A model generated the notes under the pieces. That model had not been told where the DNA came from. It searched no databases and saw only the letters and a program-made list of their open reading frames with translations. Both the position numbers and the translations under genes were made by a program. This document shows, in pieces, positions 33,905-43,016 of a stretch of 64,000 nt of DNA. Source of the stretch: Saccharopolyspora aridisoli (GTDB lineage: Bacteria > Actinomycetota > Actinomycetes > Mycobacteriales > Pseudonocardiaceae). The DNA lies in assembly GCF_004348445.1 (NCBI RefSeq), contig NZ_SMKV01000002.1, forward strand, positions 124,001 to 188,000. Direction: 5' to 3'. Positions within the stretch are counted from its first letter, which is position 1, and every line of letters begins with the position of its first letter.

Positions 33905-35142
33905 CAGATTCCTCCCACGAACCGGCCGGGGGCGAGCCGGCGTTGCGGATCGAACTGGTCCTTGGTGCGGCGCATCAGCGTGAGCGGTCCGGCGGCGATG
34001 GGCCCCCACGGGTCCACGACCTCCAGGACCTCGCGCGGAGCGCGTTCGAGCACCGCGTAGTCGGCGCGGTCTCGCAGCTGCGCGACCAACCGGGCGATCG
34101 CCGACGGGTCCACTCCTGCCGGCAGGCCCACGTGCAGCACGCCGAGCCCGATCGCGCCGCGCACTGTGATCGGCATGTCGCCGGAGCTCTGCTCGATGCC
34201 GGTCAGCAGGGCGCGCATGGAGGCGGGCTCGGCACCGACGCGCAGCCCGGTGCCGTCGGCGTTGAACGGGTGCTGACCCCACCACTGCGGCGGCTGGTCG
34301 ACGACCTCACCACCGACCGCGGCCGCCAGTTCCAGCGCACGATCGTGAGTGGCAGAAGGGCGTCCTTCCAACTGCCCGCAAACCGTGAGCGCACCACCGA
34401 CCGGCCGGTCGATCTCCAGGGCCGTGGGCATGGCCTGCGAGTGGCGGATCGTGTCGGCGGCTTCGGCGGCCGCGGCGGGATCGTCGGCGGAGACGGTGAT
34501 CCACCGGTGTTCGGCGGACACGGGGTGCAGCCGGAACACGGCTTCGGTGATCACACCGAGCGTTCCGAACGAGCCGGTGTAGAGCTTGCAGAGGTCGTAG
34601 CCGGCGACGTTCTTGACGACCTTCCCGCCCGCTGTGGTGACGGTGCCGTCGGCGAGCACCACGGTGATGCCGATCAGCAGGTCGCGGACGCCGCCGAAGA
34701 GGTACCTGCACGGCCCGGAGGTCGCAGTGGCGATGACTCCGCCGACCGTGGCGGTGGCGAGCGGCTGGTCGATGGCGAGTTGTTGACCGCCTTCCCGCAC
34801 GAGGCGGTTGATGTCGGCGATCGGGGTGCCCGCCAGCGCGTGCACCACCAGATCGCCCGCGGCGTGCTCGACGACCTCGTTGGCCGGCGAAACGTCCAGC
34901 AGCAGGTCAACGTTACGGGGCGAGCCGCCCCAGTCGAGCTTGCTGCCCGAGCCCGTGGGCACGACGCGCAGTTCGTGTTCGGCGGCGACCTTCATCGCCG
35001 CTGCTGCCTGCTCGGTTCCCTTCACCGCGGCCACGAGCTGGTGGCCGATTCCCTTGGCATCGTCCGCGGCCGGGCGCACGTTGTCGGCGCCGAGCGCGGC
35101 CGCCAGTGCGTCCTGGGCGGCGTCGGTGGTCTTCGTGCGCAT
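33904..35142 (-). CDS. glcE: GlcE, glycolate oxidase FAD-binding subunit
   Basis: A 412-residue FAD-linked subunit of the glycolate dehydrogenase complex. The PCMH-type FAD domain shows VVPTGSGSKLDWGG, ATVGGVIATATSGPCRYLFGG and KNVAGYDLCKLYTGSFGTLG, all characteristic of GlcE. With GlcD it oxidises glycolate (for example from phosphoglycolate salvage) to glyoxylate. ATG 35142 overlaps the glcD TGA by one base. Order glcD-glcE-glcF is the usual operon. Confidence 0.93.
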   Translation of the reverse strand: MRTKTTDAAQDALAAALGADNVRPAADDAKGIGHQLVAAVKGTEQAAAAMKVAAEHELRVVPTGSGSKLDWGGSPRNVDLLLDVSPANEVVEHAAGDLVVHALAGTPIADINRLVREGGQQLAIDQPLATATVGGVIATATSGPCRYLFGGVRDLLIGITVVLADGTVTTAGGKVVKNVAGYDLCKLYTGSFGTLGVITEAVFRLHPVSAEHRWITVSADDPAAAAEAADTIRHSQAMPTALEIDRPVGGALTVCGQLEGRPSATHDRALELAAAVGGEVVDQPPQWWGQHPFNADGTGLRVGAEPASMRALLTGIEQSSGDMPITVRGAIGLGVLHVGLPAGVDPSAIARLVAQLRDRADYAVLERAPREVLEVVDPWGPIAAGPLTLMRRTKDQFDPQRRLAPGRFVGGI

Positions 35143-36644
35143 CAGAACTGGTCCGCCAATCCCGCTTCGGTCAGGGGGTGCACGCCTTTTCGCCGTCCCG
35201 GCACTTCCCCGCACAGCCTTGGTGTGGGGAAGACCTTGCCCGGGTTGCAGATCCCGACCGGGTCGAACGCGCAGCGAACTCGCTGCATGGTGTCGAGGTC
35301 ATCGGTGGTGAACATGCGGCCCATGTACTTGACCTTGTCCGCACCGACCCCGTGTTCGCCGGTGATGGAACCTCCGTGCTCGATGCACAGGTCGAGGATC
35401 GCGCCGGAGACGGCCTCGGCTCGTTCGCCCGCACCGGGTTCGGCGTCGTCGAAGAGGACCAGGGGATGGAGGTTCCCGTCACCGGCGTGGAAGACGTTGG
35501 CGACGCGCACGCCCGATTCGCTGGACAGGCGCGAGATGCGCCCCAGCACCTCGGGCAATGCGGTGCGGGGGATGACGCCGTCCTGAACGATGTAGTCAGG
35601 GCTGATGCGGCCCACTGCTGCGAAGGCCGATTTGCGCCCCTTCCAGATCATCGCCCGCTCCGCGTCGTCGGCGGCGACCCGGATCTCGAAGGCGCCGTGC
35701 GCGCGGCAGAACCGCTCGACCTCCGCGAAGGTGTGCTCGACCTCGGCCGCCGGCCCGTCGAGCTCGACGACCAGCACCGCGCCGGCCCCGTCGGGGTATC
35801 CGCACTGCACGGCTTGTTCCGCGGCCTCGATGGCCAGGGCGTCCATCATCTCGATGGCCGCCGGGGTCACGCCGTCGGCGATGATCGCCGACACCGCGCC
35901 GCCCGCCTCGTCGGTGGACGGGAACCCGGCGAGCAGCGTTTGCACCACTTCCGGTTTGCGCAAGAGGCGCACGGTGATCTTGGTGACGATGCCGAGAGTC
36001 CCCTCGCTGCCGACGAAGGCCCCCATGAGGTCGTATCCGGGAGCGTCGCGCGCATCGGAGCCGAGTTCGACGAGTTCGCCGTCAGGGGTGACCACTTCGA
36101 TGCCGAGGATGTGGTTGACGGTGAAGCCGTACTTCAGGCAGTGCGCGCCTCCGGAGTTCTCGGCCACGTTGCCTCCGACCGAGCAGACCTGCTGGCTCGA
36201 GGGATCAGGGGCGAAGTAGTAGCCCTGCGGTGCGGTGGCTTTGGTGACGTCGAGGTTGATGACGCCGGGTTCGACGACGGCCCTTTCGTTGGCGATGTCG
36301 ATCTCCACGATGCGACGCATCCTGGAGGTGACCACCAGAACTCCGGAGGAGTGCGGGAGCGCACCACCCGACAGGCCGGTTCCAGACCCTCGCGCGACGA
36401 AGGGGATCCCATGAGCGGCGCAGGTTCGCACGACGTCCCGGACCTGCTCGGCGGTCTCGGGGAGCACGACCACCGCTGGCACGACCCGGTGGCTGGCGAG
36501 TCCGTCGCATTCGTAGGTCCGCAGTCGCTGCGGGTCGGTGATGACCGCTGCGTCCGGCAGCACCGCGCGGAATTCCCGCATCGCGGTGTCCAGCGCGGCT
36601 GGGCTTCCCGCCGCTCGCTCGGTTTCGACACTGGCCGACTGCAT
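35142..36644 (-). CDS. glcD: GlcD, glycolate oxidase catalytic flavoprotein
   Basis: A 500-residue FAD-binding oxidoreductase (PCMH plus FAD-oxidase C domain). FAD-binding motifs are VARGSGTGLSGGALP, CSVGGNVAENSGGAHCLKYG and GSEGTLGIVTKI; the C-terminal substrate/metal region is FHAGDGNLHPL and ITGEHGVGADK. It oxidises glycolate or a related 2-hydroxyacid such as D-lactate; only the complete glcDEF set favours glycolate. First gene of the operon. Confidence 0.92.
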   Translation of the reverse strand: MQSASVETERAAGSPAALDTAMREFRAVLPDAAVITDPQRLRTYECDGLASHRVVPAVVVLPETAEQVRDVVRTCAAHGIPFVARGSGTGLSGGALPHSSGVLVVTSRMRRIVEIDIANERAVVEPGVINLDVTKATAPQGYYFAPDPSSQQVCSVGGNVAENSGGAHCLKYGFTVNHILGIEVVTPDGELVELGSDARDAPGYDLMGAFVGSEGTLGIVTKITVRLLRKPEVVQTLLAGFPSTDEAGGAVSAIIADGVTPAAIEMMDALAIEAAEQAVQCGYPDGAGAVLVVELDGPAAEVEHTFAEVERFCRAHGAFEIRVAADDAERAMIWKGRKSAFAAVGRISPDYIVQDGVIPRTALPEVLGRISRLSSESGVRVANVFHAGDGNLHPLVLFDDAEPGAGERAEAVSGAILDLCIEHGGSITGEHGVGADKVKYMGRMFTTDDLDTMQRVRCAFDPVGICNPGKVFPTPRLCGEVPGRRKGVHPLTEAGLADQF

Positions 36645-37003
36645 CGTTCAGCCTCCCGGGAAATTCCGCCTAGCAGAACATCGGTTCCGTGAGAGGAAAT
36701 CCTAGGTTGCTCACAACATAGATACAAGAGGTGGACAAGGCGGGTTCCTCTCTCCTCGAGTGTGCACGAATATGCGCGTCGAAGACGATCTCCGCAGGTC
36801 GAGGGCGCGGTGGAGCGGTGAGCGGAAGGTTCCCTCCCACCACCCGATCGTTCCCGAACCCGCCACTGCCCGCGGTGAACGGAAGGCTCCTCCAGGCCGG
36901 AGCCGACCTCGAGGGGCCGGCCACACCAGGTCGTCAGCAACGGGGCCGAACCGGCACGCCAGACGAGCTGCGCTGCTCGCCGACCACAACCCGCCGTAAG
37001 CGC
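36645..37003. other. Intergenic region between glcD and the phosphodiesterase gene, with two repeat copies
   Basis: About 360 bp without a gene. It contains the dispersed repeat as GCGGAAGGTTCCCTCCCAC (36822-36840) and a weaker copy GGAAGGCTCCTCC (36882-36894). The glcDEF promoter should lie in its left part, where AT-richer sequence (36690-36730) is seen. Confidence 0.5.
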
Positions 37004-38164
37004 TCAGCCTCCTGTCACCAGCACCGGAACCAGTTGTTCCGCGGCTGTCAGGGAACCGTGGTGACCACGCAGCTTCGACTCGCCGGGCTCGACCACCGAG
37101 CGAATCACCCCGGTCGTCCGCAGGATCGCCAGCACGTCACCGATGCGCGGGCTCACCACCGCAGACACAGGGCCGAAGTAGCCCTCGTCGATGGCCTGCT
37201 CCTTGGTGATCACCGCACCGCGCTCACCGATGGTGTCCCGCCACGCGGCGAGCACGTCGTCCCGCGCCCCTGGATGGGAGTAGACGTGGCGCACGCGCAC
37301 CTCGCCGCCGAGCAAGCGGACGCCGTCCAGCAGCGCGGGGTCGCTGTCGGCGTCGATCATCGCTGCCGGGTCCAGGTCGACCATGCCGTGGTCGGCCACG
37401 ACGCCGAGCACCACGCCTGGCGGTAGTCGTTCGGCCACCATCTGCACGAACGCGTCGATCTGCCTCAGCTGCATGCACCACTGGATCGACCCGGGCCCGT
37501 GGATGTGTCCGAGCAGGTCAACGCCGCTGTGGTAGCCGTAGCAGAGGGTGGGGCCCGGGCTGTGGGCCGCGTCGAGGAGCTCTGCGGCGAGGTCACCCAG
37601 CTCCCGCACTCCGCGGAACCGCCCGCCGCGCAACGAGGCCCTGGTCAGGCCGGACCCTTCGAAATGCCGGGGCACCGCGGTGCGGACGTCGACACCGGCG
37701 GCCACGGCGCGTTCCAGCACGGTCGTGTTGGGTTGCACCTGCTCCGGGGGCCATTGCTCCACCAGGCTGGCCCGCTCGCCATCGGGGCCGGTGGGAGAGC
37801 TGCGCACGGTCCAGCTCAGCGGGTGCAGCAGGCCACCGCCGGGTTCCGCGAACGTGTAGCCGACGAGTCCGTGTTCACCGGCGCACCGTCCGGTGGCCAG
37901 CGAGGTGATGCTGGTGACCGTGGTGGTGGGGAACCCTGCTGTCAGTGGCCGCGAGTGCTGCAAGCTCGCCAGGAACGGCGCATCGGATTCGTGCGCTCGC
38001 AGCAGCTCGTGCCCGAGCCCGTCGATCAGCAGCACCAGAGCGTTGCGGCAGGGTGGGATGCCGATGGTGTCGGTGTAGCGGTCGACACCCATCGCGGCCA
38101 GCATCGACGGCAAGACGTCGCGCAGCGCGCGGCCGTCGGGGTCGGGGGCGACGATCCACTCCAC
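37004..38164 (-). CDS. Alkaline phosphatase / nucleotide pyrophosphatase-family protein
   Basis: A 386-residue type I phosphodiesterase-like enzyme. Metal ligands and nucleophile region are visible: LVLLIDGLGHELL (first Asp), FPTTTVTSITSLATGRCAGE (Thr nucleophile), HSGVDLLGHIHGPGS and VVADHGMVDLD (Asp/His pairs). The substrate could be a nucleotide, phosphodiester or phosphonate. GTG 38164 follows AAGGAGG, so the longer upstream frame is rejected. It is 59 bp behind the acyl-CoA dehydrogenase gene and may share its transcript. Confidence 0.88.
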   Translation of the reverse strand: MEWIVAPDPDGRALRDVLPSMLAAMGVDRYTDTIGIPPCRNALVLLIDGLGHELLRAHESDAPFLASLQHSRPLTAGFPTTTVTSITSLATGRCAGEHGLVGYTFAEPGGGLLHPLSWTVRSSPTGPDGERASLVEQWPPEQVQPNTTVLERAVAAGVDVRTAVPRHFEGSGLTRASLRGGRFRGVRELGDLAAELLDAAHSPGPTLCYGYHSGVDLLGHIHGPGSIQWCMQLRQIDAFVQMVAERLPPGVVLGVVADHGMVDLDPAAMIDADSDPALLDGVRLLGGEVRVRHVYSHPGARDDVLAAWRDTIGERGAVITKEQAIDEGYFGPVSAVVSPRIGDVLAILRTTGVIRSVVEPGESKLRGHHGSLTAAEQLVPVLVTGG

Positions 38165-38223
38165 GGCTCCTCCTTCACGGCGGGATGCGGGAACCGGTGG
38201 GGCGCCGGTTCCCGACGACGCCG

Positions 38224-39366
38224 TCAGAATCCCATGGATCGGCCGATGATCTCCTTCATGATCTCGGTCGTGCCGCCGTAGATGGTTTGAACCCGGGCGT
38301 CCAGGTAGGCCTTGGCGACCGGGTACTCGGTCATGTAACCGAAGCCGCCGTGCAGCTGCAGGCAGCGGTCGATGACCCGCTTGTTGAGTTCGCTGAGCCA
38401 CCACTTGGCCATGGCGGCGTGCTCGATGCTGAGCTCACCGCGCACGTGCTCCTGCACGCAGCGGTCGGCGAAGACCTGCCCGATCTGGACCTCGGTGGCC
38501 ATCTCCGCGAGTTCGAAGCGAGTGTTCTGGAACTTGCCGATCGGGCGACCGAAGGCGGTGCGATCACGGCAGTACTCCTTGGTGATCTCCAGGATCTTGG
38601 CGGCCGAGGCGATCGAGGACACGCCGATCGACAGCCGTTCCTGCGGCAGGTTCTGCATCAAGTAGATGAAGCCCTGCCCCTCCTCACCGAGGAGGTTGCG
38701 GGCGGGCACGCGGACGTCGTTGAAGAACAGCTCGGCGGTGTCCTGCGCCTTCTGGCCGATCTTGTCGAGATTGCGGCCGCGTTCGAAGCCGGGCATGTCG
38801 CGCTCGACCACGAGCAGGCTGATCCCCTCGTGTCCCGCGTCCGGGTCGGTGCGGGCCACCACGATCACCAGATCGGCCATGATGCCGTTGCTGATGAAGG
38901 TCTTCTGCCCGTTGATCACGTAGTCGTCGCCGTCGCGGACCGCGGTGGTGCGGATGCCCTGCAAGTCGCTGCCAGCACCGGGCTCGGTCATGGCGATGGC
39001 CGAGATGAGCTCTCCGGAGCAGAACCCGGGCAGCCAGCGCTGCTTCTGCTCGTCGTCGGCCAGCTTCATCAGGTAGGGCGCGACGATGTCGTTGTGCAGC
39101 GGTGATCCGAACCCGGAGACACCTGCGGAGACGAGCTCCTCGTCGAAGACGACGTTGAACCGGAAGTCGTCGACCCCGCCGCCTCCGTATTCGTCGTCGA
39201 CGGCAAAACCGAGCAGGCCCTGCTCACCGGCGGCCCGCCAGGATTCCCGGCTGACCTGGCCTGCGGCCTCCCACTCCTCGATGTGCGGGACGAGCTCCTT
39301 GTTGATGAAGGTCCTAGCCGTTTCGCGGAACGCCTCGTGCTCGGTCTCGAACAACTCCCTGCGCAT
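38224..39366 (-). CDS. Acyl-CoA dehydrogenase (long-chain type)
   Basis: A 380-residue FAD enzyme catalysing the first step of beta-oxidation. FAD/substrate motifs: AIAMTEPGAGSDLQGI, INGQKTFISNG, RTAFGRPIGKFQ, QLHGGFGYMTEY. The final YGGTTEIMKEIIGR lacks the Glu used by medium-chain enzymes (YEGT); a Glu in LPQERL is placed as in the long-chain and isovaleryl enzymes and is the likely base. ATG 39366 sits 8 bases after AAGGAAG. It lies in the acyl-CoA cluster with the CaiB-type gene. Confidence 0.92.
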   Translation of the reverse strand: MRRELFETEHEAFRETARTFINKELVPHIEEWEAAGQVSRESWRAAGEQGLLGFAVDDEYGGGGVDDFRFNVVFDEELVSAGVSGFGSPLHNDIVAPYLMKLADDEQKQRWLPGFCSGELISAIAMTEPGAGSDLQGIRTTAVRDGDDYVINGQKTFISNGIMADLVIVVARTDPDAGHEGISLLVVERDMPGFERGRNLDKIGQKAQDTAELFFNDVRVPARNLLGEEGQGFIYLMQNLPQERLSIGVSSIASAAKILEITKEYCRDRTAFGRPIGKFQNTRFELAEMATEVQIGQVFADRCVQEHVRGELSIEHAAMAKWWLSELNKRVIDRCLQLHGGFGYMTEYPVAKAYLDARVQTIYGGTTEIMKEIIGRSMGF

Positions 39367-39405
39367 CTTCACGCTTCCTTCCGGTTGGTGGCGGGTGGCG
39401 CGAGG

Positions 39406-39425
39406 AAGGGAACCTCCCTGTCATC
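39406..39425. repeat. Dispersed repeat copy
   Basis: AAGGGAACCTCCCTGTCATC lies between the CaiB-type gene and the acyl-CoA dehydrogenase. Orientation is opposite to the common pattern for a leftward transcript. Confidence 0.6.
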
Positions 39426-39479
39426 GCCCACGCGTAGCCGCTGTGTGGGAACGAATCTGCCCGTCGACCGCTCCGCAGA

Positions 39480-40610
39480 TCAGCGCGGAGCGGAGTGCAT
39501 CGCTCCCGAGTCGAGCAGGTCCTGGGGAAGTCCCCAGTCGCGCAACACCTCTTCGGTGTGGGCGCCGGGTGCGGCGATGGCGCCGGGCGCGGGGTTCGGG
39601 GTGCGGCTGAACCGGGGTGCGGGCGCAGGCTGCACCCGTCCGTCGCGGCGCACCAGGGTCTCGCGGGCCGCCATGTGCGGGTGCTGTTCCGCTTCGGCCA
39701 TGGACAGCACCGGTGCGACGCAGGCGTCGGAGCCGTCGAACACCTCGGTCCACTCCTGGCGTGTGCGCTGCTTGAACGTCTCGGCGAAGATCTCCCGCAG
39801 TTTTTGCCACTTCGTGGCGTCGTCGCGGTCTGGGACCTTTCCCGTCAGTTCGAGCTTGTCCAGCAGTTCGGCGTAGAACTTGGGTTCCAGTGCGCCGACG
39901 GACATGTGTCCGCCGTCGGAAGTTTCGTAGACGTCGTAGTAGGGCGCGCCGGTGTCGAGCAGGTTCGTGCCGCGTTCCGTGCTCCACCCGCCGGTTCCGA
40001 AGAAGCCCCACAGCATGGTTCCCAGGTGGGCGGTTCCGTCGACGATCGCGGCGTCGACGACTTGGCCGCGTCCGCTCACGCGGGCTTCCAGCAGCGCGGC
40101 CAGCACGCCGACCGCCAGGTACATGGCACCGCCACCGAAGTCACCCAGCAGGTTCGCCGGTACCTGCGGCGGTCCGTCCCTGCGACCGATGAGGTGCAGC
40201 ATTCCGGTGAGCGAGACGTAGCCGACGTCGTGGCCGGAGGTGTGGGCGAGCGGCCCTTCCTGACCCCACCCGGTCATTCGCCCGTAGACGAGCCGGGGGT
40301 TGAGCTCCCAGCACTGGCCGGGGCCGACGCCGAGCCGTTCGGTGACCCCCGGCCGCAGACCTTCCAGCAGCACGTCGGCTTCCTGTGCCAGCGCGAGCAC
40401 CGCTTGCGGGCCCTGTTCGTGCTTGAGGTCGACCTGCACCGACCGCTTGCCCCGGTTGAGCAGGTCATCGGCGGCGCCGGCGCCGGGCCGGTCGACGCGA
40501 ACGACGTCCGCGCCGAGGTCGGCAAGCAGCATCGCGCAGAAGGGTGCCGGGCCGAGGCCGGCGAGCTCGACGACTTTCACTCCGGCCAAGGGGCCGCCCG
40601 TTGCGGTCAC
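39480..40610 (-). CDS. mcr: CaiB/BaiF family CoA-transferase, alpha-methylacyl-CoA racemase type
   Basis: A 376-residue class III family enzyme. The N-terminus GVKVVELAGLGPAPFCAMLLA, GADVVRVDRPG, RGKRSVQVDLK and the region GHDVGYVSLTGMLHLIGR with PANLLGDFGGGAMYL are those of alpha-methylacyl-CoA racemase, including the His and Asp of the racemase active site. It epimerises 2-methylacyl-CoA so branched chains and sterol side chains can enter beta-oxidation. GTG 40610 has GAGAGGA upstream. It is divergent from the MerR gene. Confidence 0.88.
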   Translation of the reverse strand: MTATGGPLAGVKVVELAGLGPAPFCAMLLADLGADVVRVDRPGAGAADDLLNRGKRSVQVDLKHEQGPQAVLALAQEADVLLEGLRPGVTERLGVGPGQCWELNPRLVYGRMTGWGQEGPLAHTSGHDVGYVSLTGMLHLIGRRDGPPQVPANLLGDFGGGAMYLAVGVLAALLEARVSGRGQVVDAAIVDGTAHLGTMLWGFFGTGGWSTERGTNLLDTGAPYYDVYETSDGGHMSVGALEPKFYAELLDKLELTGKVPDRDDATKWQKLREIFAETFKQRTRQEWTEVFDGSDACVAPVLSMAEAEQHPHMAARETLVRRDGRVQPAPAPRFSRTPNPAPGAIAAPGAHTEEVLRDWGLPQDLLDSGAMHSAPR

Positions 40611-40692
40611 GACAGAATCCTCTCCACGACGCGCCAAGCCCGAGCCTCGGACAACGCTGTGTCACGCGACATGCGAATCATGACGCAATCAG

Positions 40693-40713
40693 TGTTACAT
40701 CGTTGGTGTAACA
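40693..40713. promoter_or_regulatory. Inverted-repeat operator TGTTACA-N7-TGTAACA in the MerR/CaiB divergent promoter
   Basis: Perfect 7-bp arms around a 7-base spacer, 17 bp before the merR GTG and 83 bp before the racemase GTG. It matches the fadAB site (32388-32408) in arms, spacing and flanking bases (AG before, G after). The MerR protein at 40730 is the obvious candidate to bind both. Confidence 0.78.
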
Positions 40714-40729
40714 GCGGTCAAGGAGTAAC

Positions 40730-41455
40730 GTGACCGGCATGCTCCGAACTGCGGACGAAGAGCTCACCATCGACGAACTGGCCGCCCGTGCCGGAGTGAC
40801 CGTGCGAACGGTCCGGTTCTACTCGTCGCGCGGCCTGCTGCCGGCCCCCCGCCTGCGCGGCCGTCTCGGACTCTACGGCGCTGAACACCTCGCGCGACTG
40901 GATCTGATCCGTGAGCTGCAGACGCTCGGTTTCACCCTGTCCGCGATCGAGCGACACCTGCAGCGCATCCCCGAGGGCTCTTCGCCGGAGGAACTCGCCC
41001 TGCAGCGCGCGCTGATCGCGCCGTGGACCGACGAGCACGCCGAAGATCTCGACCGCCACGAACTGGACCGCCGCGCAGGCCGCCACCTCGATGACGACCT
41101 GGTCGCGCACCTGGTGGAGCTGGGAATCCTGCAACGCATCGACGATTCCGACAAGCTGCGGTTGCCCAGCCCGGCGATGCTGGGAGTTGGCCTGCAGATC
41201 CTCGACCTGGCGCTGCCGCTGGAGATGTTGGTGCAGGCCAAGGGCATCGTCGAACGGCACACCGCGCAGATCGCCACCGAGCTGCGTGAGCTGTTCGCGG
41301 AGAACGTGCTGCGCCCGTACATGGAGCACGGACGCCCGGAAGACGAGCGCGAGCGAGTGCGCGTGGTGACCGACCAGCTCCGGCCGTTGACCATTCAGGT
41401 GCTGGTCAACGGCTTTCAACACGCCGTCAACGACGTCATCCGCGACCACGTCTGA
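40730..41455 (+). CDS. MerR-family regulator, probably of acyl-CoA catabolism
   Basis: A 241-residue MerR protein. The wHTH is ELTIDELAARAGVTVRTVRF followed by YSSRGLLPAPRLRGRLGLYG. The C-terminal ~140 residues form a large helical effector domain with no Cys cluster, so a metal sensor is unlikely; an acyl-CoA or other organic ligand is more plausible. GTG 40730 follows AAGGAG. It faces the racemase gene across a perfect inverted repeat that is also found at fadAB, and it is followed by a degenerate acyl-CoA ligase. Confidence 0.85.
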   Translation: MTGMLRTADEELTIDELAARAGVTVRTVRFYSSRGLLPAPRLRGRLGLYGAEHLARLDLIRELQTLGFTLSAIERHLQRIPEGSSPEELALQRALIAPWTDEHAEDLDRHELDRRAGRHLDDDLVAHLVELGILQRIDDSDKLRLPSPAMLGVGLQILDLALPLEMLVQAKGIVERHTAQIATELRELFAENVLRPYMEHGRPEDERERVRVVTDQLRPLTIQVLVNGFQHAVNDVIRDHV

Positions 41456-41612
41456 TTCATCCTGGTTTTTCCGGTTGATCAGTGAATTGGACCGGTTCGT
41501 CGGAACGCGATTCCAGCTTTCGGCGCTGGTTTCGACCATGCCTGATCAGGTTTCATCGCCTCAACGCGCGTCAATCGCAACCGCTGTTCGGGGCGAGGGG
41601 AGATCGGCTGCG

Positions 41613-42947
41613 ATGAGCACCTTGGACGACTGGGCCGAGGCAGCACTGGAAACGACGATCCCACGACTGTTCTCCCGCAACACCACGCAGTTCCCTGACC
41701 AGCCCGCGCTGACCGACGACGACCGGACCCTCACCTGGAAGCAGGCGGGTGAGGAGGTCGAGCTGCTGGCGGCCGCGCTCTACGAACTCGGCTTGCAGCG
41801 GGGCCAGACGATCCTGCTGATGATGTCCAACCGGGCCGAGCATTGGCTCGCAGACGTCGCCGCAACACATCTGGGCGCGGTTCCCAGCACGTTGCACCCG
41901 TTGTTGAGCCAGGACCAGGTGCACGCCATCGCCACCCACAGCCGCGCCCGAGTGGTGGTGCTGGAGAGCAGCGACCAGCTGCGGCGGTGGGCGAAAGCGC
42001 TGCGCAACGACAGCGCGGTCGAACACGTCGTGGTGCTCGACGAAGCCGTGATGATCAGCGCGGACCACCGCTTCAGAACTTGGTCCGACCTGCGAAGACA
42101 CGGCGCGGACCGGTTGCGCGACGACCCCGCTCTGCTGCAGCGGGAAAGCGCACCCGTCACCCCTGCGACGCCGGCGGCCATCATCTACCCGAGCGCGGAC
42201 AGCGACCGGCTCAAGGGCGTGGTGCTGACCCACAGCAACATCTGCTTCGCCGCCGCCGCGCTGCACCACCTCACCCGCCCCGAACCGCATTCCGCGCGCC
42301 TGAGCTACCTGCCGCTGAGCCACATCTCCGAGCGCGTCGTGGGCGTCTACGCGGCGATCCACGACGCCGCGCACGTGCACTTCTGCGGTGACCGCGACGA
42401 GGTGCTCAACGAGCTTCCGAGGGCCCGGCCCGCACTCTTCTTCGCCTCGCCGCAAGTGTGGTCGCAGCTGGCAGGTCTGCTGCGCAGCATTCCGGCGGAG
42501 CAGCGGCGAACACCCCGGGGCCGCCAGCGGGTGCGGGCCCGCGTTGGGCTGGACCGGACGGTGTGGCCATCGATCGGCTCCGGCCCCATCGACCCCGAGG
42601 TGCTGGAGCTGTTCACCGGCGTCGGGGTGGAGATCTGCGAGCTGTGGGGCGTGATCGAGACGACCGGTTGCGCCACCACGAATCGTCCCGACGCCCGTCG
42701 CACCGGCACGGTCGGCCGCGCGATGCCCGGCATGGAGGTGCGCATCGCACCCGATGGCGAAGTGCTGGTGCGAGGACCGCTGGTGTGCGCGGGCTACCTG
42801 GAGGCCGACGGCATGATCCGTCCCGTCACCGACGCGGAAGGTTGGCTGCCCACGGGCGACGTCGGCGAGCTGGACGCGGACGGGTACCTCACGATCACCG
42901 GGCACAAGCCGGAGCTGTTCGGCGGCGACATACCGTTGGCCTTGTGA
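41613..42947 (+). CDS. Degenerate, C-terminally shortened AMP-binding (acyl-CoA ligase-like) protein
   Basis: A 444-residue relative of long-chain acyl-CoA ligases (FadD15 type). The overall fold is recognisable (DRTLTWKQAGEEVELLAAAL, LTHSNICFAAAALHHL, LSYLPLSHISERV, GWLPTGDVGELDADGYLTIT). The P-loop, normally TSG(T/S)TGxPKG, is here YPSADSDRLKG; the hinge Arg is His (ITGHKPEL); and the protein stops right there, so the whole C-terminal AMP-binding domain with the catalytic Lys is missing. It may be a non-catalytic remnant or a binding/regulatory protein. ATG 41613 has GAGGGGAG upstream. Confidence 0.8.
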   Translation: MSTLDDWAEAALETTIPRLFSRNTTQFPDQPALTDDDRTLTWKQAGEEVELLAAALYELGLQRGQTILLMMSNRAEHWLADVAATHLGAVPSTLHPLLSQDQVHAIATHSRARVVVLESSDQLRRWAKALRNDSAVEHVVVLDEAVMISADHRFRTWSDLRRHGADRLRDDPALLQRESAPVTPATPAAIIYPSADSDRLKGVVLTHSNICFAAAALHHLTRPEPHSARLSYLPLSHISERVVGVYAAIHDAAHVHFCGDRDEVLNELPRARPALFFASPQVWSQLAGLLRSIPAEQRRTPRGRQRVRARVGLDRTVWPSIGSGPIDPEVLELFTGVGVEICELWGVIETTGCATTNRPDARRTGTVGRAMPGMEVRIAPDGEVLVRGPLVCAGYLEADGMIRPVTDAEGWLPTGDVGELDADGYLTITGHKPELFGGDIPLAL

Positions 42948-42961
42948 CCGCAGGTCGCGAG

Positions 42962-42981
42962 CATGGGAACCTTCCTGCCAC
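42962..42981. repeat. Dispersed repeat copy after the ligase-like gene
   Basis: CATGGGAACCTTCCTGCCAC, consensus-like, 14 bp past the stop at 42947 and in the common sense orientation. Confidence 0.7.
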
Positions 42982-43016
42982 CCCGACCGAGCCGGTCGCC
43001 GGACCCGCGTGGGGTC

